From Bifidobacterium sp. ESL0784 (GTDB lineage: Bacteria > Actinomycetota > Actinomycetes > Actinomycetales > Bifidobacteriaceae), in assembly GCF_029433295.1 (NCBI RefSeq), contig NZ_JAQTHV010000004.1, forward strand, positions 434,001 to 498,000: DNA of 64,000 nucleotides, read 5' to 3'. Shown here piece by piece: positions 27,240-36,877 of the stretch; within the stretch, counting starts at the first letter, position 1; each line of letters starts with the position of its first letter. Position numbers and translations under genes: made by a program. Below the pieces are notes generated by a model. That model searched no databases. It had not been told where the DNA came from and saw only the letters and a program-made list of their open reading frames with translations.

Positions 27240-29696
27240 ATGGCAGTAGTGGCAGACAAGCAGGGTAACGGTGACAGCACCGGCTGGCGCAAGACGACGC
27301 GCAAGCTGGGGGACACCCGCGACCTGTTCCGCCCTGCCACTGGCGACATTCCCACTGATCCGGGCGTCTACAAATGGCGTGACGGAGACGGCAGGGTCAT
27401 CTATGTCGGCAAGGCGAAGAACCTGCGCAACCGCCTTACCTTCTATTTTCAGCCCCTGAGCGAACTGCACCCCCGTACCCAAAACATGGTGCTGACCGCC
27501 CGCAGCCTCGAATGGACGGTGGTCGCCACTGAGCTCGAAGCGCTTACCCTCGAATACACATGGATCAAGGAATTTGATCCACGTTTCAACGTCGTTTTCC
27601 GTGACGATAAAACATATCCTTATCTAGCGGTTTCCTTGGGTGAAAAATACCCTAGGGTATGGGTGACGCGCAACCGCAAACGTCGGGACACACGGTATTT
27701 CGGTCCGTACGTCAAAGCGTGGGATCTGCGTCATAGTCTCGATAAGCTGCTCAAGGCGTTTCCGGTGCGCACCTGTACGAAGACTGTCTTCAACCGTGCC
27801 AAATTGACCAACCGGCCTTGCTTGCTGGCTTCCATCGGGAAATGTTCGGCACCGTGCGTCGGAAGAATCAGTGAGAAGGACCATCGCCGTATGTGCGAAC
27901 GCCTGGTCGGTGTGCTCACCGGCCGCTATGGAACTTCGTTCATCGCAGGGCTGACCCGTGAGATGAAACAGGCCAGCAACGATATGGAATTCGAAAAGGC
28001 CGCACGTCTGCGTGACCAGATCTCCATGTTGAAAACCATGTCCGAACAGAATGCGGTCGTCTTCGATTCTGATGTGGACGCCGACGTGTTCGGTATGGAA
28101 TCCGACGAATTGGAAGCCTCCATCCATGCGTTCTTCGTCCGTTCCGGTTCCATCCGGGGCGAACGTAACTGGAGCGTCAAACGGGTCGAAGACATCGAAG
28201 ATGCCGACCTCATTGCTGACCTCATCACCCAGGTCTATTCCGACATGATGGAGGAGACGGAGAGTCAGGCCAACGTGCCGTTGAACCTTCCCAGCAATGG
28301 CGAAGAGTTGCTGGAACAGGACGCAGACTCAAAGGATTCGGCAGATAGCGTCAGCAATCCAGAGATGGTGGCTAGCAACTCCGGATCGGTCGAGGGAACG
28401 ATCAACGGCAGCATCGACATCGTGGAGCGGAGAGACGCGCTGGGTGCAACCCAAAGCATCACCGCCACTGACAGCCTCTCGCGCGCCCAGGCGACGCATA
28501 TCCGTCGTGAACGGCGGATGCAGACCGGCCGCAGCGATCTGCTGGCACCGATCTCGCCGGTTCCCAGAGAGGTATTGGTCCCGATCGAACCCGCGCGGCG
28601 CGATGAGCTTGAGGAATGGCTCAGCGGTCTGCGTGGTGCCGCCGTCACCATCCGTGTGCCCAGCCGCGGTGAGAAAAAGGCGTTGATGGATCGTGCCGAC
28701 AGCAATGCGAAACAAGCGTTGCAGCGCAGCAAAATGAGCCGTATCAGCGACATCGGTGCCCGTACACAGGCCATGAACGACGTGGCTGAGGCGTTGGGGT
28801 TGGACGAATCCCCACTTCGTATCGAAGGCTATGATATTTCCAACACCATTGGCGGCATCTACCAGGTCGCATCCATGGTGGTCTTCGAGGATGCCATTGC
28901 CAAGAAGTCCGAATACCGTCGGTTTGCCATCCGTGGCAAGGACGGCAAGGGTGCGCTTGACGATCTGAGCGCCATGTACGAGACGCTTACCCGCAGATTC
29001 CGTCACGGCAACATTGCAGGTGACACGGGTGAAAGCATGGACAACGAAAAACGTATCGAACAGGCCGAGTCGTCTTCTCAAACTCTGACAAATCAGATTG
29101 AGCATGCAGATGGCAATGAACGGGTTCAAGAAAAAAATGAAACGGATGATGAAACCGATGGTCTGACCAGCGCTAATGCCGTCGTGCAGCAGGATACGCA
29201 TCCACGTCATTTCGCGTACAAACCGAACCTGATCGTGGTCGACGGCGGCAAGCCCCAGGTCGAAATCGCTGCCAAAGCTCTCAAGGACTGCGGCGTCGAC
29301 GATGTGGCAGTTTGTGGTCTGGCCAAAAGACTCGAAGAAGTCTGGATTCCGGGGGAGGACTACCCACTCATCCTCAAGCGTCAGTCCGAAGGCATGTATC
29401 TTCTTCAGCGGGTCCGCGACGAATCCCATCGCTTCGCCATCACTTACCACCGCAAATCCCGCCGTAAAGGAGCGCTTCGCTCAGCGCTTGACGATATTCC
29501 TGGTATCGGCGAAAGCTATCAGAAGAAGCTGTTGCGTGCGTTCGGCTCGGTAAAGGGCATCCGCAAGGCCAGTCTCGAAGATTTGCAAAACGTCAAAGGT
29601 ATCGGAAAGGCCAAGGCCGAAGTCGTTTATAACGCCCTCCATAGTGGTTCCGATGATTCAAAATCTTCATCGACGGCCACATCCCGGACGGTTTGA
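27240..29696 (+). CDS. uvrC: UvrC, excinuclease ABC subunit C
   Basis: It makes both incisions around a lesion. The GIY-YIG nuclease is at residues ~35-65 (GVYKWRDGDGRVIYVGK); the UVR motif is FEKAARLRDQISML near 250, the RNase H-like 3' nuclease region follows, and the C-terminal helix-hairpin-helix pair is DIPGIGESYQKKLLRAFG and NVKGIGKAKAEVV. At 818 residues it exceeds the usual ~600-700; two acidic, Ser/Glu-rich inserts at about 335-415 and 595-650 explain this. GAAAGG precedes ATG 27240. It is close behind uvrA and probably co-transcribed. Confidence 0.95.
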   Translation: MAVVADKQGNGDSTGWRKTTRKLGDTRDLFRPATGDIPTDPGVYKWRDGDGRVIYVGKAKNLRNRLTFYFQPLSELHPRTQNMVLTARSLEWTVVATELEALTLEYTWIKEFDPRFNVVFRDDKTYPYLAVSLGEKYPRVWVTRNRKRRDTRYFGPYVKAWDLRHSLDKLLKAFPVRTCTKTVFNRAKLTNRPCLLASIGKCSAPCVGRISEKDHRRMCERLVGVLTGRYGTSFIAGLTREMKQASNDMEFEKAARLRDQISMLKTMSEQNAVVFDSDVDADVFGMESDELEASIHAFFVRSGSIRGERNWSVKRVEDIEDADLIADLITQVYSDMMEETESQANVPLNLPSNGEELLEQDADSKDSADSVSNPEMVASNSGSVEGTINGSIDIVERRDALGATQSITATDSLSRAQATHIRRERRMQTGRSDLLAPISPVPREVLVPIEPARRDELEEWLSGLRGAAVTIRVPSRGEKKALMDRADSNAKQALQRSKMSRISDIGARTQAMNDVAEALGLDESPLRIEGYDISNTIGGIYQVASMVVFEDAIAKKSEYRRFAIRGKDGKGALDDLSAMYETLTRRFRHGNIAGDTGESMDNEKRIEQAESSSQTLTNQIEHADGNERVQEKNETDDETDGLTSANAVVQQDTHPRHFAYKPNLIVVDGGKPQVEIAAKALKDCGVDDVAVCGLAKRLEEVWIPGEDYPLILKRQSEGMYLLQRVRDESHRFAITYHRKSRRKGALRSALDDIPGIGESYQKKLLRAFGSVKGIRKASLEDLQNVKGIGKAKAEVVYNALHSGSDDSKSSSTATSRTV

Positions 29697-29788
29697 GTAC
29701 GTAAAATCAGAAAATACCTTATAAACATGTCAGAATAGTCAATCAAAACAACCAGATGAGCTTCAAGGAAAGGAATCGGGAAATCACC

Positions 29789-30760
29789 ATGGCCAATGAG
29801 ATACACCAGCGCTGTGCGGTCTTGGGCAAACCCATATCCCACTCGCTTTCGCCGTTGCTGCACAACGCGGCCTATCGGGCTCTCGGACTGGATGATTGGC
29901 AATACAGCCGCACTGAGGTCGGAGAAACCGACTTGGATGGTTTTCTTGAAGGTTTGGATTCCACCTGGGTGGGACTGAGCCTCACCATGCCGTTGAAACG
30001 CACCATACAGCCTTACGGGACCCCATCCGATGCCTGGTCTCGCAGACTCCTTGTCGCCAATACCGCGATATTCGATTGGGCAGATACATCCGAAAAACCG
30101 AATATCAGACTATACAACACCGACGTGGAGGGTATCGAGAAAGCCTTCTTGCATGCATGGCAGATTTTCGACAATGCAGCTCCCGTGCCGACAAGAGAAA
30201 CCGGCAATGCCCTCGATCCGCAAGCCTTTCCAAACGGAGCGAACGCTGTTATTCTTGGCAATGGTAATACGGCCCTTTCGGCCTTGGCCGCCTGTACGGA
30301 AATCAACGTTCCCGGCAAAGGCCCGATAGCGCAGGTAACGGTGTGCGCCAGACACCAGCATGAAAACGATCCCATGAAGCAGCTTGCCCAGTCGGAATCC
30401 GGTTTCACGTACCAGCAGGTGTCATTATCAGAATCAGCGAAGTATTTGCTTGAAGCTGATATTGTCATCAATACGATTCCGTCCCATGGAGCCGATGACG
30501 TAGCCGCTCGATTAGAAGGAATCAGTATTGGTTCGTCGCCTGTCCTGCCCCGGAAAACCCTGTTGGACGTTGTCTATGATCCACGTCCCACCAAGTTGAT
30601 GCAGGCATGGCGCAACAACGGCGGAACCGCAATCGGCGGGGAGGAAATGCTGCTTTACCAAGCGATAGCCCAGGTACGGTTGATGACGGTAGGGGCGCAT
30701 ATTATGAGAACAGCAGATTTTGAGCAGGCGATGAGAAGCGCCTTACAGGAGGCACTGTGA
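29789..30760 (+). CDS. aroE: AroE-like shikimate dehydrogenase
   Basis: It reduces dehydroshikimate to shikimate. The substrate site CAVLGKPISHSLSPLLHNAA near residue 10 is typical of AroE, LTMPLKR near residue 62 holds the catalytic Lys, and the nucleotide-binding turn is AVILGNGNTALSALAA. A 323-residue length is slightly long because of a linker insertion around residues 95-150. I choose ATG 29789 because the family starts here; an ATG at 29756 lacks a ribosome site. Its stop overlaps the GTG start of rapZ, suggesting coupling. It lies in the uvrC-rapZ gap where it is not normally found in other actinobacteria, as far as I know. Confidence 0.88.
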   Translation: MANEIHQRCAVLGKPISHSLSPLLHNAAYRALGLDDWQYSRTEVGETDLDGFLEGLDSTWVGLSLTMPLKRTIQPYGTPSDAWSRRLLVANTAIFDWADTSEKPNIRLYNTDVEGIEKAFLHAWQIFDNAAPVPTRETGNALDPQAFPNGANAVILGNGNTALSALAACTEINVPGKGPIAQVTVCARHQHENDPMKQLAQSESGFTYQQVSLSESAKYLLEADIVINTIPSHGADDVAARLEGISIGSSPVLPRKTLLDVVYDPRPTKLMQAWRNNGGTAIGGEEMLLYQAIAQVRLMTVGAHIMRTADFEQAMRSALQEAL

Positions 30761-31755
30761 TTTCGGAAAAGCAAGGACCTGACAACACCGGAAACAAGGT
30801 CGAGAAGACGGCCCCTGCAACCAATGCGAATGACTCCGAAAGCGTCGTGTCATCACAAACGGATAGCGATAGTCCCAAGCCTGCCAAGGAATTCGAGGTC
30901 ATGCTCATCACCGGCATGAGCGGGGCCGGTCGTTCCCATGCTGCAGATTGCGTCGAAGATATGGGTTGGTATGTGGTCGACAATCTTCCTCCGAAGCTGT
31001 TGATTCCCCTTGTCGATATGATGACGTCTTCCGGGTCGAAGGTCCATAAGCTTGCAGCGGTCATCGACGTGCGTTCGCGCAGCTATTTCGATGATCTTTC
31101 CGCTGTTTTAAGCCATTTGGACGATCTGGGCGTGGGCACGCATGTTCTTTTCCTTGATGCCAGCGACAAGGTCTTGGTGCAACGTTACGAATCGGTTCGA
31201 CGTCCGCACCCGCTCCAGCATGGCAACCGTCTTATCGACGGTATCCGTGAGGAACGTGATCTGCTTTCCAATCTCAAAGAACACGCGGACACCGTCATCG
31301 ATACCTCGAACTTGAGCATTCATCAGCTTTCGACGAAGCTGTACGAAGCTCTGCTCGGCAGTGGTGCAAAAACGGTTTCCGTCCATATCTTCAGTTTTGG
31401 CTTCAAATACGGGATTCCCCTTGATGCCGATTTCGTCGCTGACGTGAGATTCCTGCCCAACCCGTATTGGGTGCCCAGCCTGCGTGAGCTCAACGGCAAC
31501 GATCAGCCGGTGAGCGACTATGTACTTTCCAACCAAAGCGCGAAGGAGTTCCTTGACGCCTACGAGAAGGCCATCATGGTGGCCATCAAGGGTTACGCTC
31601 AGGAAGATAAGCATTATGTCACAATAGCTGTTGGCTGTACTGGCGGCCAGCATCGTTCCGTTGCCATCAGCAATGAGCTGGCGCAGCGGTTCCGCGCTCA
31701 CGGGCTCAGTGTGACGGTATCCGCAAGGGAGTTGCACCGCCATGAGCGACGATAG
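30757..31755 (+). CDS. rapZ: RapZ family nucleotide-binding protein
   Basis: A P-loop protein of 332 residues, with ITGMSGAGRSHAADC as Walker A near residue 50 and the C-terminal GCTGGQHRSVAISNELA conserved in RapZ/YvcJ proteins. In E. coli RapZ guides RNase E to a sRNA; in Gram-positives its role is less clear. The start is a GTG at 30757 overlapping the aroE stop, preceded by AGGAGG. The ~40-residue N-terminal extension before the P-loop is polar. WhiA follows but YvcK, which normally lies between them, is absent. Confidence 0.93.
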   Translation: MISEKQGPDNTGNKVEKTAPATNANDSESVVSSQTDSDSPKPAKEFEVMLITGMSGAGRSHAADCVEDMGWYVVDNLPPKLLIPLVDMMTSSGSKVHKLAAVIDVRSRSYFDDLSAVLSHLDDLGVGTHVLFLDASDKVLVQRYESVRRPHPLQHGNRLIDGIREERDLLSNLKEHADTVIDTSNLSIHQLSTKLYEALLGSGAKTVSVHIFSFGFKYGIPLDADFVADVRFLPNPYWVPSLRELNGNDQPVSDYVLSNQSAKEFLDAYEKAIMVAIKGYAQEDKHYVTIAVGCTGGQHRSVAISNELAQRFRAHGLSVTVSARELHRHERR

Positions 31756-31959
31756 TATTGAGGTTCCTTGTCGATTATTTCGCACAAGTGGCTGATTTGG
31801 TTGTGTGACTAAAAATACGAAAATAGGCAAGAGGAAGTAAAACGATGGATTCTTGTCCAAGTCATTCGCTATCACAGATAGCCGTGGCATGGCGTGAGAT
31901 GACTCCGTTTAATGTTCCAATTACACTTACATGAAGAACGGGAAGTAGGAGGTTGGGCT

Positions 31960-32901
31960 TTGGCTCTTCTGAACGAGGTCAAAAGCGAGCTGGCGAGCGT
32001 GGAAACGGATTTGCCGGCCGCGAAGATGGCGCAAGCCGCGACGATGATGCGGTTTGGGGGAGGACTGCGTCCCGTCGACAACAAAGCAGTGATTCACGTA
32101 CAATTCGATTCACTGGAAGCGACTGAATGGTTGCGTCAGACCATTTCACATTATTTTCAGCGCGAGGCGGAAGTCAGGAAAGTAAGTCGACAGACTCCTA
32201 ACGGCATCGTGCAACGTTACGATCTACTCGTTCGACGTGGCGCTACAGCGCTTGCTTTGCAGACAGGCTTGCTTGACCGTCGTATGCATGTGGTTGAGGG
32301 ACTTCCGGCTGAAGTCATCAGTGGCAATATTGCTCAGGTGAAAGCGGCTTGGCGCGGCGCGTTCCTTGCGCGCGGCATGATTTCCGATCCGGGCAAATCC
32401 AGCTATTTGGAAATCATCTGCCCTTCGCATGAAACAGTGACGGCATTGCAGGGCGCCGCCCGCAGGCTTGGTATTTCCGCTCAGGCCCGTAAGGTGCGCA
32501 GCTCCGAACGCATCACACTTCGTGACTCCGATTCCATCGAACGCATGCTGATGCTTATGGGAGCTCCTCGCTCGGCACGTGAATGGACAGGCAAGCGCAC
32601 CGACGGTGAAGCCCGTGGCAAAGCCAATCGCCTGGCGAACTTCGATGACGCCAACATGCGCCGCAGCGCGAAAGCGGCTGCCGAGGCCACCCAGAAGGTC
32701 AAGCAGGCTTTCGAGATTCTAGGAGACGACATTCCGGAGAATCTTAAAGCCGCCGGTGATCTGAGGCTTCAGCATACCGACGCCAGCTTGGAAGAACTCG
32801 GTCGTCTCTCCAACCCACCGATTACGAAAGACGCCATCGCGGGGCGTATCCGTCGTTTGCTGCAGCTGGCGGCCAAGACCAAACGTGCACAGGAGCAGTA
32901 G
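31960..32901 (+). CDS. whiA: WhiA, sporulation/division regulator
   Basis: A 313-residue DNA-binding protein with a LAGLIDADG-like N-terminal domain and a C-terminal HTH ([29 protein letters not shown]). It belongs to the DNA-binding WhiA family found across Gram-positives, linked to cell division in non-sporulating species. The TTG at 31960 is chosen: TAGGAGGT lies six bases ahead and the protein begins [12 protein letters not shown] as family members do; an ATG at 31912 would add 16 residues and lacks support. Gap to rapZ is ~200 bases with no gene. Confidence 0.92.
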   Translation: MALLNEVKSELASVETDLPAAKMAQAATMMRFGGGLRPVDNKAVIHVQFDSLEATEWLRQTISHYFQREAEVRKVSRQTPNGIVQRYDLLVRRGATALALQTGLLDRRMHVVEGLPAEVISGNIAQVKAAWRGAFLARGMISDPGKSSYLEIICPSHETVTALQGAARRLGISAQARKVRSSERITLRDSDSIERMLMLMGAPRSAREWTGKRTDGEARGKANRLANFDDANMRRSAKAAAEATQKVKQAFEILGDDIPENLKAAGDLRLQHTDASLEELGRLSNPPITKDAIAGRIRRLLQLAAKTKRAQEQ

Positions 32902-33192
32902 CAGAGCGGTGACGACAGCCATTCGCCGTTGATTGTCAATTCGGTTGGATAGGCAACAGAAAAGTGTATTGACGTCGTTCGCTGACTGACAATCCGGCGG
33001 GATTATTGGGAAATATACATTGTTAACGTTCACAAATTAACGCTCGTTTTCGGAAAATTTCTCGGCCAAACGAGCTTTCTTGTTGGGCGAAGACTGTACC
33101 ATTGCTAGTGACATAGGTCACAGCTTTGTACTGTTTCTTGACTAGATAACATGATTTTTCGCTCAGCTGTGGTTTTCAAGGAAAGGATACCA

Positions 33193-34398
33193 ATGAGGAC
33201 ACTCAAGGATTTAGGGGATCTGAAAGGCAAGAAGGTTCTTGTCCGTGCTGATTTCAATGTGCCGCTGAAGGGCACCACCATCACCGACGACGGCCGTATC
33301 CGCGCCGCTCTGCCGACGATCAAGGAACTGCGTGCCGACGGCGCGAAGGTCATCCTGATGGCCCATCTCGGCCGCCCGAAGGGCAAGGTCGTCCCTGAAC
33401 TTTCGCTGGCGCCGGTCGCCAAGCGTCTGGGCGAGCTGCTCGGCGTCGATGTGACGCTGGCCAACGACACCTATGGCCCGGATGCTCAGGCCAAGGTCGC
33501 CGCCATGAAGGACGGCGACGTCGTGCTGCTGCAGAACGTCCGTTACAACCCCGAAGAGACCAGCAAGGACGACGCTGAACGCGCAGCCTATGCCAAGAAG
33601 ATCGCCGCTTTGGGCGATGTCTTCGTTTCCGACGGCTTCGGCGTCGTGCACCGTGCACAGGGCTCCGACTACGATGTTGCCGCCGATCTGCCGAGTGCAG
33701 CCGGCAAGCTCATCGAGAAGGAAGTCAAGGCGCTGTCCCGCGCCACCGAGAACCCGGAGCGTCCGTTCACCGTCGTGCTCGGCGGCTCGAAGGTCTCCGA
33801 CAAGCTCGGAGTCATCGAGAACCTGCTGAAGAAGGCCGATCGCCTGCTTATCGGTGGCGGCATGGCCTACACGTTCCTCGCGGCCAAGGGTTACGAGGTT
33901 GGCACCTCCTTGCTCGAGAAGGATCAGATCGAGACCGTCAAGGGCTACATGGACGAGGCCAAGAAGAACGGCGTCGAGCTCATCCTCCCCGTCGATGTCG
34001 TGGTCAACAAGGGCTTCCCGGATGGCAACACCCCGGTCAACCCGCAAATCGTCGATGCTGACAAGATTCCTTCTGACATGATGGGCCTCGACATCGGTCC
34101 GAAGACCCAGAAGCTCTTCCACGACAAGATCGTCGACTCCAAGACGGTCGTGTGGAACGGCCCCGCAGGCGTCTTTGAGGTCGAGCAGTTCCAGGCCGGT
34201 ACCAGGGCTGTTGCCCAGGGCATGGTCGACGCTACGGCCAAGGGTGCTTTCACGATCGTCGGTGGCGGCGATTCCGCTTCAGCGGTACGTAACCTCGGCT
34301 TCCCGGAGGATGGCTTCTCGCACATTTCCACCGGCGGTGGCGCCTCCCTCGAGTTCCTCGAAGGCAAGACTCTGCCTGGTCTCAAGGTGCTTGAGTAA
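33193..34398 (+). CDS. pgk: Phosphoglycerate kinase
   Basis: It makes ATP from 1,3-bisphosphoglycerate in the lower half of glycolysis. The 401-residue protein has VRADFNVPL near residue 20, HLGRPKG near 65, VVLGGSKVSDKLGVIENL near 200 and the nucleotide-binding GGGDSASAV near 360. ATG 33193 follows AAGGAAAGGATACC; an upstream ATG at 33151 is not needed. The 291-base gap before it must hold the pgk promoter; I see no convincing repeat or RNA there. A terminator follows at 34476. Confidence 0.97.
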   Translation: MRTLKDLGDLKGKKVLVRADFNVPLKGTTITDDGRIRAALPTIKELRADGAKVILMAHLGRPKGKVVPELSLAPVAKRLGELLGVDVTLANDTYGPDAQAKVAAMKDGDVVLLQNVRYNPEETSKDDAERAAYAKKIAALGDVFVSDGFGVVHRAQGSDYDVAADLPSAAGKLIEKEVKALSRATENPERPFTVVLGGSKVSDKLGVIENLLKKADRLLIGGGMAYTFLAAKGYEVGTSLLEKDQIETVKGYMDEAKKNGVELILPVDVVVNKGFPDGNTPVNPQIVDADKIPSDMMGLDIGPKTQKLFHDKIVDSKTVVWNGPAGVFEVEQFQAGTRAVAQGMVDATAKGAFTIVGGGDSASAVRNLGFPEDGFSHISTGGGASLEFLEGKTLPGLKVLE

Positions 34399-34475
34399 TC
34401 GGATTTGAAATCGTTGCCAGTTTGGTGCGTCAATGGTGAGTAGCCGAGATGCGCTACACTGATAACAGGAATGTT

Positions 34476-34512
34476 TGCGGACATGCCATTTGGTATGTCC
34501 GCATTCTTTTTG
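34476..34512 (+). terminator. Rho-independent terminator after pgk
   Basis: A 12-pair stem (34476-34487 with 34492-34503, one G-U pair) with a four-base loop is followed by TTCTTTTTG. It separates pgk from tpiA, so tpiA must use its own promoter in the ~87 bases after it or readthrough. Confidence 0.85.
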
Positions 34513-34599
34513 TGAAAAGTTGCTGTAATCCTCATTAGGGGAGTAGCCGCAGCGACTTGAAGCAGATAAACCGTAATTCCGTAGTTGGGAAGGAAAGCA

Positions 34600-35403
34600 A
34601 TGTCCTCTGCACGTATTCCGTTGGTGGCCGGCAATTGGAAGATGAATTTCGATCATCTTGAAGCCACATATTTCGTGCAAAAACTTGCGTGGCTCCTGCG
34701 CGACGCCCATTTCGATTACAAGCGCGTCGAAGTCGCATTGATGCCTACTTTCACTTCGATCCGCAGCGTCCAGGTTTTGGTCGAAGCCGACAAGCTCAAG
34801 ATCAACTATGGTGCGCAGACCGTTTCGGTGACCAACCAAGGGGCGTTCACCGGTGACGTCAACGCCGATATGCTTGCCCAGCTTGGTTGCAAGTACGTCA
34901 TCGTCGGCCATTCCGAACGACGCAAGTACCATCCTGAGGATGACGCCAATATCGTCGATCAGGTACGTGCAGTGCTCACTGCCGGCATGCAGCCCATTCT
35001 TTGCGTCGGTGAGAGCATGGAGGAGCGTCGTAAGGGCGTTGAACTCGATTTTGCCGTCGGTCAGGTTCACGACGTCACCCGAGATCTTTCCGATGAGGAA
35101 GCGGCCAGGCTGATCGTCGCCTATGAACCGGTCTGGGCCATCGGTACCGGCCTGGTGGCGACTCCGACCAGCGCCCAGGACGCAGCCAGGGCCATTCGCA
35201 GCAATCTTTATGAAACATTCGGTTCCAAGGTCTCCGAAGCCGTCCGGATTCTATACGGCGGTTCGGTGAACTCGAAGAACGCCGTCGAACTCATCAGCCA
35301 GCCCGATGTCGACGGATTCCTAATCGGAGGTGCCTCGCTCGATGCGGACGAACTCGCGAAGATTTGTCGTCTTACGTTGAAAACGGTCACTTCTTCTCAT
35401 TGA
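34600..35403 (+). CDS. tpiA: Triosephosphate isomerase
   Basis: It interconverts DHAP and glyceraldehyde-3-phosphate. The 267-residue barrel has NWKMN near residue 11, VGHSERR near 103 and [11 protein letters not shown] near 172, giving the catalytic Lys, His and Glu, plus YGGSV for phosphate binding. ATG 34600 follows AAGGAAAG. Downstream is secG with a 78-base gap. Confidence 0.97.
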   Translation: MSSARIPLVAGNWKMNFDHLEATYFVQKLAWLLRDAHFDYKRVEVALMPTFTSIRSVQVLVEADKLKINYGAQTVSVTNQGAFTGDVNADMLAQLGCKYVIVGHSERRKYHPEDDANIVDQVRAVLTAGMQPILCVGESMEERRKGVELDFAVGQVHDVTRDLSDEEAARLIVAYEPVWAIGTGLVATPTSAQDAARAIRSNLYETFGSKVSEAVRILYGGSVNSKNAVELISQPDVDGFLIGGASLDADELAKICRLTLKTVTSSH

Positions 35404-35481
35404 TTAATAGTAAATTCGAAGGATATTTTCCTTACTTTGAGGTATACTCTTTAATTAGTATTCTGAACTGGAGGTTCAACT

Positions 35482-35742
35482 GTGTCGACAATGGCAATCG
35501 TCAAGCTGGTTCTGCAAATCATCCTTGTTATCTTCAGCGTTCTGTTGACGCTGCTGATCCTGATGCACAAGGGCAAGGGTGGCGGCCTTTCCGATATGTT
35601 CGGTGGTGGCCTCACCCAGAACGCAGGCACCTCTGGTGTCGCGGAAAAGAACCTGAACCGCTGGACGATTATCATCGCCCTGCTTTGGGTTGCGATTATC
35701 ATCGCTTTGGGCCTGATGACCAAGTTCAATCTGATCAAGTAA
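35482..35742 (+). CDS. secG: SecG, protein-export channel subunit
   Basis: An 86-residue membrane protein of two helices: VLQIILVIFSVLLTLLILMH and WTIIIALLWVAIIIALGLM, with the loop KGKGGGLSDMFGGG that marks SecG. The GTG at 35482 is preferred because GGAGG lies seven bases upstream; an ATG at 35491 is spaced too far. It is part of the SecYEG translocon and its location after tpiA is common in actinobacteria. A strong terminator ends the unit at 35760. Confidence 0.93.
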   Translation: MSTMAIVKLVLQIILVIFSVLLTLLILMHKGKGGGLSDMFGGGLTQNAGTSGVAEKNLNRWTIIIALLWVAIIIALGLMTKFNLIK

Positions 35743-35759
35743 TTTTTACATTTGTATTG

Positions 35760-35796
35760 ATGCGTTTCATGCTGGTTTATGAAACGCATTTTTTTA
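35760..35796 (+). terminator. Rho-independent terminator after secG
   Basis: An 11-base perfect stem (35760-35770 with 35779-35789) is followed by a run of eight T. It terminates the tpiA-secG unit. Confidence 0.92.
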
Positions 35797-35843
35797 TTGC
35801 GGGTTTTATGATTTTCCGGAATTCTTTTCATCAAGGAACAGAT

Positions 35844-36683
35844 GTGACCGATGTTGATCTGTCGACCGGCGGCAAGCTGTTGGTGGTCGATTTGGATTTG
35901 ACCGTGCTATGCGGCGACGAATACGGTGAGCGCTGGCTTTCGCAGCGTAGCGAGAAAGCCTTTGCGACCGCTCGGCAAGTTGGTAATGTGGTGATGGTGG
36001 CAACGGCCAGGCCCCCGATGACCGCCTTCGATCTGGCCCATCGTCTGGGCGCTTCAGCTTGTGCATATCATAACGGCGGCGTCGTCGATGTGGATTGCGA
36101 ACATTCTTCTCTTCAGGAATTGGGTGACGATCAGAATACCGAGAATCGTAATATTGTGCGGTTTGGTGTCTCTGTCGAGCGTTGCGTAGAAGTCTGTCGG
36201 CGAATCTTGGCGCGGATTCCGAATCTTCGAATGGGCATCGAACTCAATGACACTCGCTATACCAATTTTGATTTGACCGATATCTGGCCTTCTCAAGAGT
36301 ATCAATTGACCGATTTCAACGATATGCCGGAGGGAATGGCCCAGAAAATAATGATGTTCCCGACAGATGAACAGCGGGAATTGGTAAGGTCGTTGGTTCC
36401 GGATGACATGGCCTTGCTGATTTCCGAAGATGCCCTCTGGCTATTGATGAATCCCAGAGCCACAAAACGCAATGCGATGGATCTGGCCTGCCGGCACTTC
36501 GGTATATCGGTTTCGGATACTGTCGCATTCGGTGATGATCTGATTGATATGGATTTGCTGGAACATGCGGGTTGCGGGGTCGCTGTCGCCAACGCCAAGC
36601 CGGAAGTCAAAGACATTGCCAGTGACATCTGCCCGTCGAATAACGAAGACGGCGTGGCTCAGTGGATCGAAAGCCATTTGTAG
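35844..36683 (+). CDS. HAD-IIB/Cof-type phosphatase
   Basis: A 279-residue HAD phosphatase. Motif I is VVDLDLTVL (DxDxT), motif II is in VATARPP, the cap domain is the long central part, Lys is in ATKRNAMDLAC and motif IV is FGDDLIDMDLLEHAG. This set suits Cof-like enzymes acting on sugar phosphates or nucleotide-type substrates; the actual one is unknown. The frame is open further upstream through secG, but that is a shadow; the GTG at 35844 has AAGGA upstream, and an ATG at 35808 lies in the terminator tail. Confidence 0.82.
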   Translation: MTDVDLSTGGKLLVVDLDLTVLCGDEYGERWLSQRSEKAFATARQVGNVVMVATARPPMTAFDLAHRLGASACAYHNGGVVDVDCEHSSLQELGDDQNTENRNIVRFGVSVERCVEVCRRILARIPNLRMGIELNDTRYTNFDLTDIWPSQEYQLTDFNDMPEGMAQKIMMFPTDEQRELVRSLVPDDMALLISEDALWLLMNPRATKRNAMDLACRHFGISVSDTVAFGDDLIDMDLLEHAGCGVAVANAKPEVKDIASDICPSNNEDGVAQWIESHL

Positions 36684-36877
36684 CAGATTGACCGTTTTCA
36701 ACGATATATGGCTTTTCGCGGAATATCCGAAATGGATAAAATCGGTAATAGAATATATGGGTTCGGCAAACGAATGAAGCGGAAATTCTCGTATTAATGT
36801 TCTGAAACTTCAGGATATTTTTCGAGGATTCGGCATTCTGAAGCTGGAGATGTTTGGATGAAAAGGGGAGTAGTTAT

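Noticed and set aside
35364..36683. 439-codon frame running through secG into the HAD phosphatase
   Set aside because: The first part reads secG out of frame and crosses a strong terminator; the real start is near 35844.
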